From NCBI GenBank assembly GCA_026122225.1, contig JANEZZ010001898.1, positions 248,001-312,000 of the forward strand: a stretch of 64,000 bases of DNA, given 5' to 3'. This document shows positions 34,424 to 46,308 of the stretch, one piece after another (within the stretch, counting starts at the first letter, position 1; each line of letters begins with the position of its first letter). Under the pieces are notes generated by a model. It ran no database searches. It had not been told where the DNA came from and saw only the letters and a program-made list of their open reading frames with translations. The stretch comes from Heloderma charlesbogerti. Lineage: Eukaryota; Chordata; Lepidosauria; Squamata; Helodermatidae. The translations under genes were made by a program, and so were the position numbers.

Positions 34424-34824
34424 TAGGGATGCTGGAGAAATTCAAGATTAATTAAAATGAGCTCGGATGTCTAAGAATCTGACCTGCGGAATCTGCTGCA
34501 GAGTGATCCCCTCCGGCTGTGCAGAGTCCGTGGACTTCTGAATGATTTTTTCACTTTCCCAAAATTTATGCATATAAATCTGTAGAAAAATACGCAAGTT
34601 TCTGCTGAGGAAACATTGAACGGAATGGGGGACAATGCACTAAATGTTAAGTACTGAGGTAAATTATGTAAATACTTACATAAATACTTACGTAAATATT
34701 TACGCATTTTTCCGCATGATGAAAAAGAAATTGCATCCATTTGTGGGCAGAGGATGGAATGAAAGGTGCCTGACCATCTGCGAAACACAGACAGAGTGGA
34801 TTTTACACAGCCTGTACATCCCTA
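34424..34824. mobile_element. hAT-like MITE, family B
   Basis: TAGGGATG at 34424 and CATCCCTA ending at 34824 are flanked by identical CCTTTGAC (34416-34423 and 34825-34832). It is an inverted relative of 30513-30921. At about 34660-34705 it carries AAATACTTACATAAATAC and TTACGTAAATATTTACG, sharing the family A core. Confidence 0.93.
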
Positions 34825-34832
34825 CCTTTGAC

Positions 34833-35515
34833 CTTTGTCTCTTTATTGACCTGCCTTTGTATTTGCCCCTCAATTAATGCTGAGTCTCAACCAGCCTAAG
34901 TGGGACAAGGGCAGCAAGAAGGGTGAGAGAGGGAAAACAGAAAGAAAAAGGAACAACAGAAGAAAGTGAGAATGCATGAACCATGGCAGACTACCATGCT
35001 AGCTCCACAAGCAATGGTATAGCAGATAATGTGAATGCAGTAAAAATCAAGAATAAAATTGGAGAAAAGGTAGCCAGATACTTTTGCAAGGGGGTGGTTA
35101 CCTGGGGTGGCTCAGTAATTACTCGGAATGTGGTTATCTTCCCTGACACAACACACTAAGCCACCATAGTTATGAGAAATTCCCAAACCACCGTGGCTTA
35201 GTGGGACATCTGAAAAGGCCCACTGAAAGTTTTGGGGCAGTTTCAGGCAATGCTGGAAAAAGAGGGGAAGGTTCTTTATCAACCTGTGTATGTGATACTT
35301 TACTTCACTGCACTCATATTGTGGTTGCCTGCAATGCAGTAGTTGTCTATAATACATAGACTGGTTAACATCACACAAAACTAACAAAAATATTTCATAA
35401 ATGTTTTACATGATTTCCTAGAGTTTATCTTGTGAAAATTGGTTCATTATTTCAACTGGTTTAATAGGAACATTTAGAATTTAGACCGTGTATCTCCAAG
35501 CAGCTCCATCTGACT
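34833..35515. other. No recognised feature
   Basis: A CCACCATAGTT...CCACCGTGGCTTAGTGGG stretch lies near 35160. Nothing else was recognised. Confidence 0.35.
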
Positions 35516-35523
35516 GTTTTTAC

Positions 35524-36243
35524 TAGGGATGTACGAAAGGCACTTACCTGGTCCCGCAGCTTGCTTCGCAGTGGGGGGGAGGTGCTTTGGTTCTCCCCCC
35601 GAAGTTCAGGCCGGGGGGGGGAGGCGCCCTGCCTTGCCCAGCCGAAATTCAGGCTGGGGAGGGGGCCGCGAAATAAAAAAGTGAAAAAAAAACCCACCCG
35701 TGATAGGCTATGTAGGGATGTACAAAAGGGACTTACCTTGTCCCGCAGCTATTTGCATTGCCCTTATTTTCGCCGTAGTCTACGTAAATCTTTACGTAAA
35801 CTACCGGGACCAAATAAGGAATGCAAATGGCGGCATACATGGGCGCCACCATTTGCGTACGCGCTTTTTTTTTTTTCCAAAGTCACCCGTGATAGGCTAC
35901 GTAATGATTTACGTAGCCTATCATGGCTGACTTTGGAAATCTAGCCATGATAGGCTACGTAAATCGTTACGTAGCCTATCACAGGTGTTTTGTGTTTTTT
36001 TACTTTATTTTGTAATGGCGGCGGCGGCAGCTGGTCTGAAGACTGGCCACCGCCCCCGCCCCCGATGAACCGCCGCTGAACTCCCGCCGGGACCCACCGC
36101 CAAGAGGGACATTCGAGGGAGGTAAGTCTCATCCCGGGGGGTGGCGGGGGAGTGGCGGAGAATTTCACCAACAATTTCGGGGGGCCGAATGTGTTGGCAT
36201 TCGGCCTCCCTGAGATTCGTGGAGAAATTCTCCGCCATCCCTA
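35524..36243. mobile_element. Family A element, copy 9, rearranged
   Basis: TAGGGATG at 35524 and CATCCCTA ending at 36243 are flanked by identical GTTTTTAC (35516-35523 and 36244-36251). Outward donors: ACTTACCTG 35542-35550 (minus strand) and AGGTAAGT 36120-36127. A second left-type terminus, TAGGGATGTACAAAAGGGAC, starts inside at 35713 and runs straight into the palindrome centre. This looks like the scar of a nested copy followed by deletion. Confidence 0.95.
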
Positions 36244-36416
36244 GTTTTTACTGCTTTAATTATCAGGAACTTTTGATAGTAGATAAATCAAATATGGAGC
36301 TGGCATTTGTTGAGCTATCCATTCATGTTTATCTAAAGGACAGATCAGGATCACATTTTCAATAGTTAACTGAAACCAAAACTAACCAAAGTTAGTTGTG
36401 GCTAAGTTCTTGTAAG

Positions 36417-36828
36417 TAGGGACGGGCAGATTTGTCAAGTCCCCCTTTTCTCACCTCCATGTCCAATCTCTGATGGTTCCATGCCCCCCATATCTGTGTG
36501 TGGGGGAATCCATACAGTTTTTTGTGTGCCAATGGATGCATGAATGGCCACATGCCCTTATTCACTAAAATGTGTTTGTGTGCATTTTAGAAATGTACAC
36601 CGGTGTGTGTGGGAGTGTGTGTGTGTGTGCGTGCAAATGTGTGCATATTGTCAAATGTCTTTCTTTGTTTCTTTCTTTCACAGAACACATCACAAGCCTG
36701 AAAACTTATGGATTTTGAGCTGCAAATTGCAGTCAGTTCCACAAGGTGCAGATCGGTTAAATGTGTAAACAAATAAAAACTTGACAGAGTGAATTTGTCA
36801 CCCAGCCTGAATTTCTTACCCATGCCTA
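36417..36828. mobile_element. Possible hAT-like MITE, family D
   Basis: TAGGGACGGGCAG at the left and TTACCCATGCCTA at the right may be diverged ends. The flanks CTTGTAAG and ATTGTCAG match at five of eight. The interior has TGTGTGCATTTTAGAAATGTAC and a (GT)n run at about 36603-36632. Confidence 0.4.
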
Positions 36829-38054
36829 ATTGTCAGGTGGTGCATTGCTGACACCTTGGCTTGATGGTATGGACGTGTGAGCATATAAGGGTGATGTTCA
36901 TAGGACATACCTCGAACTTTGGACACAAGAAAAGGAAGATAGCTAAGAGGGAAGCTACCTTGATGCTAGAACAGAGACTGGCTGATGTGGAAGCAACCCA
37001 CCCGAGCCAGGAGAATACTTTGACTGTACTTCCAGCCTGATCCTAATCATGTTTTCTTGGAAGTACAATTTCAATTTATTTCTATGGGACCTCATCAAAG
37101 AATTCAGGGCTTTGTCTCTCCACAGGGATAGAAAAGTACAGATGCCTGGGGTTTGTTGTTGTTGTTGTTGTTGTTTTTCCCTTGCACCTGAAGATAGCTA
37201 GTGATCCTGAATATTAGAGGAATTAAGTAATGTGTTCAGGATTAGAGTTACCACTGAAATGCTGTCTTAATGCAAAATTATTAGAGAACCTGAGGTTCCC
37301 TTGCAGGTGAAACATCTGAGGAATTTTGAATAAAGCCAAAAGCCTATTAGTACCACTTGCAACATTTCTCAGGGGAGATTCCTCATACCCCTAGGTTATC
37401 AGTGGATGTAATCTAAATGGAGATGCACAGTGAATTTAGACATTCCTTCTTAGTTCTTAAATGAAATGTATGAGTCATTTCAAAAGAAGCAGAGAGAGAG
37501 AGAGAGAGAGAGACTAGTGAAAATGTGTTGGGGGAAGGTGGAGGAATAAACTACAGTATGCTACAGGCAACAGCCAGTTGAGATAGAACTGAAGTTTTGG
37601 GATGGTGTGGGTGTCGATATAGCTAAAATAAATACATACAATTGTTTAGTTTCCTATACCCAAACTGTGCAATCTACCACTATATGGCTATCTGTTTGTT
37701 TCCTATACTAAAGCTATAGTGCATCGTTACAGGTTCATCTGTGTTAAGTGAACAATGTTCTAGGAGCTGTTCAGCAAGACTAGTTGAACAACTTCTACTC
37801 ATTCCAAAACACCACTCTAGTGGACTGAAATTAACATTTATTTATCTAGGTACATGTACAACTTGATCATAATTGTATTAACTTGGAAATATGATTTCCA
37901 TATACAGTATATGTAAAATAAGGCATGTTTTAAAAATGGAGCCACCACCAAGTAGCATTCAGAGACAAATTCAGAATCTCATTTTCAGATGAACATTTAA
38001 GGAATTTCAAGGGGAGCAAATGGTTTCTCAATGTATGGATGTGTCAACACATCC
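36829..38054. other. Unique sequence with microsatellites
   Basis: (GTT)n at about 37153-37175 and (AG)n at about 37490-37513. No gene or element ends were recognised. Confidence 0.45.
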
Positions 38055-38399
38055 ATTGTTGTTGTTGTTCAGTCATTAAGTCATGTCTGACTCTTTGTGA
38101 CCCCATGGACCACAGCACGCCAGGCCTTCCTGTCCTCCGCTCTCTCCCGGAGTGTGCTCAAGTTCATATTCATTTCATCGGTGATGCTATCTAGCCATCT
38201 CATCCTCTGCCGTCCCCTTCTCCTTTTGCCTTCAATCTTTCCCAGCATCAGGGTCTTTTCCAGTGAGTTTTCTCTTCGCATTAGGTGGCCAAAATATTTG
38301 AGCTTCAGCTTCAGTATCTGTCCTTCCAATGGGCAGTTAGGGTTGATTTCCTTTAGGATTGACTGATTTGACCTCCTTGCAGTCCAGGGGACTCATAAG

Positions 38400-39164
38400 T
38401 AGGGATGTACGAAACTCACTTACCTTTTAGTGGAATCTTTCGTGGTGGGGGGGAGGTGCTCCATCCCTCCCCCCAGAATCCTCAACGGGTGGGGAGGCGA
38501 TCCGGTATCCCCCCTGGAATCCTCGATGGCCAGCTCTGCTCTGTGGCCAGGCCGCGGAGCAGCCGGCCAGGGCCTCTGGCAGCCGGATTTCCGGCCGCGG
38601 ACGGGCTGCTGCAGCCGCCATTTTGTCCAGCCAGGCAGCCGTGATATGGCTACCCTGATATGATTGCCGTGATATGGATACCCTGATATGGCTATCATGG
38701 CTACCCCCCCCCAGCGTACGCAAATGGCGGCGGCTACAGTGGCCGCCATTTGCGTTCCCTATTTTTCACCGTTTTATCTTAGGTAAATATTTATGTAAGA
38801 TAAATCGGCGAAAAATAGGGAACACAAATGGCGGCCGCCGTAGCCGCCGCCATTAGCGTATGCTGGGTTTTTGGGGGGGGGGGTTAGCCATGATAGGCTA
38901 TGTAAATTCTTAGCCTATCATGGCTGCAAGGACAGCAATGGCGGCAGCAGCAGCCCGGCTGCGGCTGGCCAGGAGACCAGCTGCTGGAGCGACTGCCGCC
39001 GAAGCCGCCGCCGCCGAATCCACCAAATCTGCCTCAGGTAAGTGCTGTCCCGGGGGGATTCTGCGGGGGAGCGGGGGGCGCAGGTGGCTGTTCCGCCATG
39101 GATTCCAGGAATCTAAAGAATCCGGCCTCACTGGAATCCATGGCGGAATTCTCTGCCATCCCTA
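38400..39164. mobile_element. Family A element, copy 10, inside BovB
   Basis: TAGGGATG at 38400 and CATCCCTA ending at 39164 are flanked by CTCATAAG (38392-38399) and CTCGTAAG (39165-39172), 7 of 8 matching. The paralogous BovB at about 61755-61770 carries GGGGACTCATAAGAGTCTTC uninterrupted. Outward donors: ACTTACCTT 38418-38426 (minus strand) and CAGGTAAGT 39035-39043. It is a divergent subtype with a GATATGG-rich segment near 38640-38700 and a short GATAGGCTATGTAAATTCTT palindrome. Confidence 0.96.
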
Positions 39165-39239
39165 CTCGTAAGAGTCTTCTCCAGCACCACAGCTCAAAAG
39201 CATCAGTTCTTCGGCGCTCAGCCTTCCTTATAATCTAGC

Positions 39240-39714
39240 TGTCAGGAGTGCCCTAGCTGCCTGTTGCAGTCCCCACCAGTAGCCAACTCAGGACACAGAC
39301 AACAAGGAATTTGAAAGATAGCAGAGTAGCCTAAGCTCCAGGTAAGGCAGTTGGTCCCCGTTTGAAGGAGAACCATGGGAAGACCCTGAACTTATGGGCT
39401 AGGGAGAGATCCTCCCTCTTTCCCTTGGGTCCTCGAGACGCGACCATTGTTTGAGCGCCAAACGAGCGGTACACCTCCTTTCTCTGCCCTCCATCTGTCG
39501 TCACTTCCTGCATCTGCACTGAGCATCCCGCAAGCCCCCCTCCAGCATTCTCTCACTGCCGGGGTCACTATCTATCCCAGGAATGCTGGCAGGAGGAATC
39601 TCTGCCAGCTGCTGTGCTTGTGAGAGATGAGCGAGCTCCTCTCCCATGGATTGCTGTTCCTCCTCAGAATCAGAACTGCTCTGGGGCTCTATTGGTTCAG
39701 TTTCCACCCCGACA
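39240..39714 (-). mobile_element. Solo LTR, first copy
   Basis: It is bounded by TGTCA at 39240 and ACCCCGACA ending at 39714, with 5 bp flanks CTAGC and CCAGC. It sits in BovB between bases that are adjacent in the copy near 61825. It shares blocks such as CAGTTGGTCCCCGTTTGAA and ACCCTGAACTTATGGGCTAG with the LTR at 42180. No internal retroelement sequence accompanies it. Orientation is inferred from the second copy. Confidence 0.8.
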
Positions 39715-41204
39715 CCAGCTCTCACAGCCATACATTACTACTGGGAAAATCATAGCTTTGATTATATGGACCTTTGTCGGCAAGGTGATGTCTCTGCTTC
39801 TTACTATGCTGTCTAGGTTTGCCATAGCTTTCCTCCCAAGGAGCAAGCATCTTTTAATTTCATGGCTACAGTCACCATCTGCGGTGATCTTGGAGCCCAA
39901 GAAAATAAAATCTGTCACTGCTTCCATTTCTTCCCCTTCTCTATGCCAGGAAGTGATGGGGCCAGATGCCATGATCTTAGATTTTTTTCATGTTGAGTTT
40001 CAAACCAGCTTTTGCACTCTCCACTTTCACCCTCAACAAGAGGATCTTTAGATCCTCTTCGCTTTCTGCTATTAGGGTGGTATCGTCTGTGTATCTGAGG
40101 TTGTTGATAATTCTCCCAGCAATCTTAATTCCGACCTGTGTTTCATCCAACCGGGCATTTCTCATGATGTACTCTGCATATAAATAAAATAAGCAGGGCG
40201 ACAATATACAGCCTTGTCGTACTCCTTTCCCAATTTCGAACCAATCGGTTATTCCATGTCCGGTTCTTACTGTTGCTTCTTGACCCTCGTACAGGTTTCT
40301 CAGGAGACAGGTAAGGTGGTCTGGTACTCCCATCACTTTAAGAATTTGCCACAGTTTGTTGTGATCCACAAAATCAAAGGCTTTAGCATAGTCAATGAAG
40401 CAGAAATGGACGTTTTTCTGGAATTCTCTTGCTTTCTCCATGATCCAGCGTATGTTGGCGATTTGATCTCTAGTTCCTCTGCCTCTTCGGAACTCAGCTT
40501 GTATTTCCGGTTGTTCTCAGTTCGCATACTGCTGAAGCCTAGCTTGTAGGATTTTGAGCATCACCTTGCTGGCATGTGAAATGAGCGCAATTGTGCGGTA
40601 GTTTGAACACTCTTTGGCATTGCCCTTCTTTGGAATTGGAATGTAAACTGACCTTTTCCAGTCTTGTGGCCACTGCTGAGTGTTCCAAATTTGTTGGCAT
40701 ATTGAGTGCAGTACTTTAACAGCATCATATTTTAGGATTTTAAATAGCTCAGCTGGAATACTGTCATCTCCACTAGCTTTGTTGTTAGTAATGCTTCCTA
40801 AGGCCCACTTGACTTTACTCTCGAGGATGTCCGGCTGAAGTTCATTGACTGCACTATCATGGCTATCAGGGACATTAAGATCTTTCCTGTATAGTTCTTC
40901 TGTGTATTCTTTCCACCTTTTCATAATCTCATCTGCTTCTGTTAGGTCCCTGCCTTCTTTGTCCTTTATCATGCCCATCTTTGCACAAAACGTTCCCTTG
41001 AGATCTCCGATTTTCTTGAAGAGATCTCTAGTCTTTCCCATTCTATTGTTTTCCTCGATTTCTTTGCATTGTTCATTTAAGAAGGCCTTCTTGTCTCTCC
41101 TTGCTATTCTCTGGAACTCTGCATTCAGTTGGATATATCTTCCCCTTTCTCCCTTGCTTTTCACGTCCCTTCTTTCCTCAGCTACTTGTAAAGCCTCATC
41201 AGAC

Positions 41205-42069
41205 TAGGGATGTCAGAGAATTCCGCCACGGATCTCGGTGAGGCCGAATGCCAGGACATTTGGCCCCCTGAAGTCTGTGGTGAAACAAAGCCCCCCTGCC
41301 CTCCCACCTCATGAAATGGGCCCGGAACGGAGCACCTCTCTCCTGCCGTCCGTGCTGACTTGCGAATGGTGGCCACGTTTGCGGCCGCTATTTGCTTCCT
41401 CATCATAGCTGTGATAGGCTATGTAAATACTTTCATAGCCTATCACGGCTAATGCTGGGACGCCATTTGCTTCCCTGTGGAAGCCGTGATAGGCTACATA
41501 AGTATTTACGTAGCCTATCACGGCTTAACTAAGGGAACGCAAATGGCGGCGGCTACGGCGGCCGCCAATAGCGTTCCCTTTTTTTTGCCATTTTAGCCTA
41601 CATAAATATTTATGTAGGCTATTATGGCAAAAAAAAAAAAAAAGGAACGCAAATGGTGGCCACTATGCCATTTGCGTTCCCCCCCTTTTTTTTCTGTAAT
41701 AGCCTACGTAAATATTTACATAGGCTAAAACAGCAAAAAAACAGGAATGAAAAACAGCCATAGCTGCCGCCATTTGCATTCGCTGTTTTTGTTTTGTTTT
41801 TGCCATGATAGGCTATGTAAATATTTACATAGCCTATCACAACAAAATACAGGGATGCAAATGGCTTGGCTACGGCTGCCTCCATTTGCGTCCCTGTGCA
41901 GTCTGCCCAGCGGCCGGATGTCTGGCTGTGGGTGGCCCCGGCCGGCAGCTCCGCAGAATCTCCATGGAGCGGAGCCAGCCAGAGAGAATTTTGGGGGGAG
42001 GGACGGAGCGCCTCCCCCCCACTGCAAATGTCACCCTTCGAAAAGGTAAGTGACTTCCGTACATCCCTA
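41205..42069. mobile_element. Family A element, copy 11, inside BovB
   Basis: TAGGGATG at 41205 and CATCCCTA ending at 42069 are flanked by identical CATCAGAC (41197-41204 and 42070-42077). The right donor AAGGTAAGT is at 42043-42051; the left donor has decayed (ACCTCTCTCCTG near 41334). The interior alternates TACGTAAATATTTACGTA-type palindromes (about 41409, 41482, 41588, 41694, 41802) with GCAAATGGC hairpins (about 41538, 41647, 41854), five and three modules respectively. Confidence 0.97.
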
Positions 42070-42179
42070 CATCAGACAGCCACTTTGCTTTCTTGCATTT
42101 CTTTTTCTTTGGGATGGATTTAGTTGCTGCCTCCTGAACAATGTTACAGACCTCCGTCCATAGTTCCTCAGTCACTCTG

Positions 42180-42708
42180 TGTCAAGTGCTCCTTGGCAGC
42201 CTCTCTCAGTCGAATTCAGTAGCCAAGTCCAGACACAGACAAAGGGTTTCTTTTCAAAGCTTTATTCCTCTTTTACAACTTAACAACTCTACTGTTAGCA
42301 ACTAGATATGAGCAGCAGAGTACCTATGCCCTAAGTTGGAACAGTTGGTCCCCGTTTGAAAGGGAATCACTGGCAGACCCTGAACTTATGGGCTAGGGAG
42401 AGTCCCTCCCCTTTTCCCTTGGATCCTCTGGGCGCAACCATTGTTTGCGCGCCAACCAGGAACTATGCCTCCTTTCCGCGTCCTCCGTTTGGCACCGCTC
42501 CCTGCATCGGCATCGCGCATCCAGCAAGTCTGCTTCCTGCACTTTGTCACTCCCAGGACTGCTATCTAAGCAAGGAATGCTGATGGGAGGAATCTCTGTC
42601 AGCTGTTGGCCCTGGAAAAGATGAGTGTGCTCCTCTCCCAGGAGCGGCTCCTCTTCCTCAGAATCAGAACTACTCTGAGATTCTATGGGCTCAGTGTCCA
42701 CCCTGACA
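42180..42708 (-). mobile_element. Solo LTR, second copy
   Basis: TGTCA at 42180 and TGACA ending at 42708 are flanked by CTCTG and CTCTA. On the minus strand AATAAAGCTTTG near 42260 serves as a likely polyadenylation signal, giving the orientation. A 102-codon open frame (minus, 42393-42701) starts within it, and its Ser/Glu-rich start (QSSSDSEEE) is shared with the copy at 39240. Superfamily (ERV or Gypsy-like) cannot be decided without an internal region. Confidence 0.82.
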
Positions 42709-43933
42709 CTCTATCAGGTCTAATCCCTTAAATCTATTTGTCACCTCCACTGTATATTCATAAGGGATATGATTTAGGTCATACCTGAATGGTTTAGTGG
42801 TTTTCCCTACATTCTTCAATTTAAGCTGAAATTTTGCAACAAGAAGCTCACAATCTGAGCGACAGTCAGCTCCAGGCCTTGTTTTTACTGACTGTATAGA
42901 GCTTCTCCATCTTTGGCTGCAAAGGACATAATCAATCTGATTTCGATATTGACCATCTGGTGATGTCCATGTGTAGAGTCACCTCTTGTGCTGTGGGAAA
43001 AGAGTGTTTGCTATGATCAGTGTGTTCTCTTGACAGAACTCTATTAGCCTTTGTTCTGCTTCATTTTGTATGCCAAGGCCATGCTTGCCTGTTATCCCAG
43101 TTATTTCTTGACTTCCTACTTTAGCATTCCAATCCCCTATGATGAAGGGGACATCTTTTTTTGGTATTAGTTCTAGAAGGTGTTGTAGGTCTTCGTAGAA
43201 CCGATCAACCTCAGCTTCTTCAGCATCAGTGGCTGGGGCATGGACTTGAATTACTGTGATGTTGAATGGTTTGCCTTGGATTCGTACTGAGATCATTCTG
43301 TCATTTTTGAGATTGTACCCCAGGACTGCTTTTCCCACCCTTTTGTTGACTATGAGTGCTACTCCATTTCTTCTAAGGGATTCTTGCCCAAAGTAGTAGA
43401 TATATCAGTAGATATGATGGTGACCTGAATTAAATCCGCCCATGCTTGTCCATTTTAGTTCTCTGATTCCCAAGATGTCAATGTTCAATCTTGCCAACTC
43501 ATGTTTGACCACCTCCAGCTTACCTTGATTCATTGATCTTAGATTCCAGGTTCCCAATATTGTTCTTTACAGCATTGGATTTTCTTTTCACCACCAGACT
43601 TATCCACAGCTGAGTGTCCTTTCAGCTTTGGCCCAGCCACTTCACTCTTTCTGACGCTACTTGGAAATACTCTCTGCTCTTCCCCAGTAGTATATTGGAC
43701 ACCTTCCGACCTGAGTGGCTCATCTTCCGGCGTCATATCTTTTAGCCTTGTGATATGTTCCATGGGGTTTTCTTGGCAAGAATACTGGAGTGGGTTGCCA
43801 TTTCCTTCTCCAGTGGACCACATTTTGTCAGAACTCTCCGCCATGACCTGTCCATCTTGGGTGGCCCTGCACGGCATAGCTTATGGCTTCACTGAGTTTT
43901 GCAAGCCCCTTCGCCACAACAAGGCAGTGATAT

Positions 43934-45879
43934 ATTGCATCAAATATTGGTTAAAGCAATGATTTTAGGAGTAGTTCCTATTGGAAGAAACAACCTGGAT
44001 TTTGAGGTAAGAAAAATACTTTTGGTAAGACAAACAAAAGTTATTCATGTGGGGAGGGGGGTCTGCACATTTTGGATTGCATTCTTAATTTTGCACTTGG
44101 ATGTATTTGGCACAGAGAGAGAGAGAATGCTAAATCCCAAAAAATTGTCAGGAGGTCCCTTTATTTACTAGTCTGCTCTTCTTTATTATTCTTGTAAAGT
44201 GCGTGATGGTTGCTACTGTCCTTAAGCCTGCCTAAATTCATCTGAATGTGGCTGCACCATCCAATATATGAAAGGGAGGGAGGGAGGGCACATTGTGATG
44301 GCCAATGCATGTGAGAGAGAGCATTGTGAATGCCACAAAACAGTGAATGGGGAACTTTGTTGAGTTGCTTTCTCTAATCAGCCCCAATGTTGAGTTCAAG
44401 TGAGAAGAAGCACCAATAGCTGTGTTTATCTTGGCACAGACCATATGAAGTCAGTCTACCATATCCTCTCTCAGGACTCTTTTGTTTTGCTTCCTGTGTC
44501 ATATCAAGGTGTTTTTGTTAATTATTCTCTGTTATATTGCCAGTTTTTGTCTTTTAGGGCTAGTTTACTTCAAATGTAGATGGAGACAACTGGATGGATG
44601 CCTGGATGTGTCAGCACAGACTTAACTTTTGTACTGTCATACGACCTTAAACATAGTGCTTTTCAGCTGTGGTGGTTAAGTCTTGAGTAATGAAGGTATA
44701 AGAAATCAAATCACATACACATGATACAACACTCATGAGTAAACAAATCTGACTTTAGAGTTTGAGAGAGATGAAAAGGAAGGAACTGCTGTCCTCACTG
44801 ATGAATCAGTTTGTTTCAGTTTCAGCATATTAATTGAAATATATGGCATTATAATTTGGTCTGAACTAGTGTTATTTGATGGTTTAATTATACTAAACAT
44901 AATATAGAAGGGTCCGCCTACAAGGAAATGATAAATCAGAATAATATGAGGAGTAACTAGCTTTCAAGGATTTTAAGGGTGCTATAAAGCAATATTAATC
45001 TATCTCTCTTTTAGTTGTTCAACTTTAGCTTTTTAGTAATGCGAAGTGCAGTCATTAACTATGAAAGAGAACGACTTCATTTTTGTGTGATGACTGTTGC
45101 CAAGAGAATTGGTTAGCATTGTTTAAGCATACAATCAAAACTCCACTGGGAGCAATGTCACTCTTAAATACTTAATGTATGGCATAACCTATGAGGTGAG
45201 ACTGAAGCAAATGAGTATAATCTACAGAAGAAAGACTGATGAATAAGGGATCACAGAAAAGGTTGCCATGTTAACACATTTTACCCTTTTTTTTTTTTGA
45301 TTGAAGATTCTTAATTCATCATTGGCCTGAGGTTTAATGGCATTATGACCAATGTTGTTGCAGTCTGTTCTCTAAGATACATATACATTCTTCCTTTGGA
45401 TATAATGAGACATACAAAGAAGCTTCCAGAGAACTGCTGAATGTATATTATAATTATAGGGTCAGCAGTTGAATGTATAAACCAATGGGCACACACACAT
45501 CGTATCATTCCTTCATTTCTAAGACCACTGCATACATTATGCCTCAGCTTGCTATAGCTGATACCACATTTTTGTTAGGGATTTGTGGAAGCTCTTGGTT
45601 TTGCTATGGAAAGCCAACATCAGGATAGATTTGGCAACCCACCCCTGGCACTGTGAGTCCTGTGGCAGAACAACAGAGGGCCTGTGCGATCCCCATGCTA
45701 CGCTGTGCCTTTCCTCATTTGCCTGAAGCCTCTAGCATGGCAATGGATCATGGCAAGATAACAGAAGGCCCTCCTTCAGGCACTCAGTCTGATGCTTCCA
45801 ATATGATGATGGGAATGGCCACTTCCCCTCAGCATGCTGGAATCTTCAGCGCATACAAGGCAGGGCCTAGCATGTTGTT
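43934..45879. other. No recognised feature
   Basis: AT-rich with an (AGGG) run near 44275-44290. No coding motif or element ends were recognised. Confidence 0.4.
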
Positions 45880-45972
45880 GTTTATTGTATTTCTAGATAG
45901 CCTTTCTGAAGCCAACCAAGGCAGTTTACAAAATGTTTGCATTTTTTTAAAACCTATAATCAAATAAATGAA

Positions 45973-46308
45973 ACATTTGTTGTTCAGTCGTTCAGTTGTG
46001 TCCGACTCTTCGTGATCCCATGGACCATAGCACACCAGGCCTTCCTGTTCTGCGCTCTCTCCCAGAGTGTGCTCAAGTTCATATTCATTGCATCGGTGAT
46101 TCTATCTAGCCATCTCATCCTCTGCCATCCCCTTCTCCTTTTGCCTTCAGTCTTTCCCAGCATCAGGGTCTTTTCCAGAGAGTTTTCTCTTCGCATTAGG
46201 TGGCCAAAATATTTGAGCTTCAGCTTCAGTATCTGTCCTTCCAATGAGCACTCAGGGTTGATTTCCTTTAGGATTGACTGATTTGACCTCCTTGCAGTCC
46301 AGGGGACT
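45973..46308 (-). mobile_element. BovB 3' end fragment
   Basis: The TTGTTGTTCAGTCGTTCAGT end and the whole following segment match the 3' ends of the copies at 38055 and 61421. It stops near CAGGGGACT, so it is severely 5'-truncated. It shows the usual truncated integration of a LINE. Confidence 0.9.

Larger units (their letters stand above)
38055..43933 (-). pseudogene. BovB/RTE LINE, apparently full length, four insertions
   Basis: On the minus strand, the 5' end is near 43933 and the 3' end (GACTTAATGACTGAAC with AAC repeats) near 38055. The APE-type endonuclease (IGDWNAKVGSQE) lies at 42979-43338, followed by a linker to about 42715. The RT region is at 39977-41164, with GVRQGCILSPCLFYLYAEYI. 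The catalytic block reads YTDD instead of YADD (about 40087-40098). The C-terminal part (LGRKAMANLDSIVRSRDI) is at 39725-39970. Removing the two family A elements, two LTRs and their duplications leaves about 3.2 kb, the usual BovB size. The copy at 61421 ends at the same 5' base, supporting a full-length 5' end. Frameshifts and the insertions make it dead. Confidence 0.9.
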
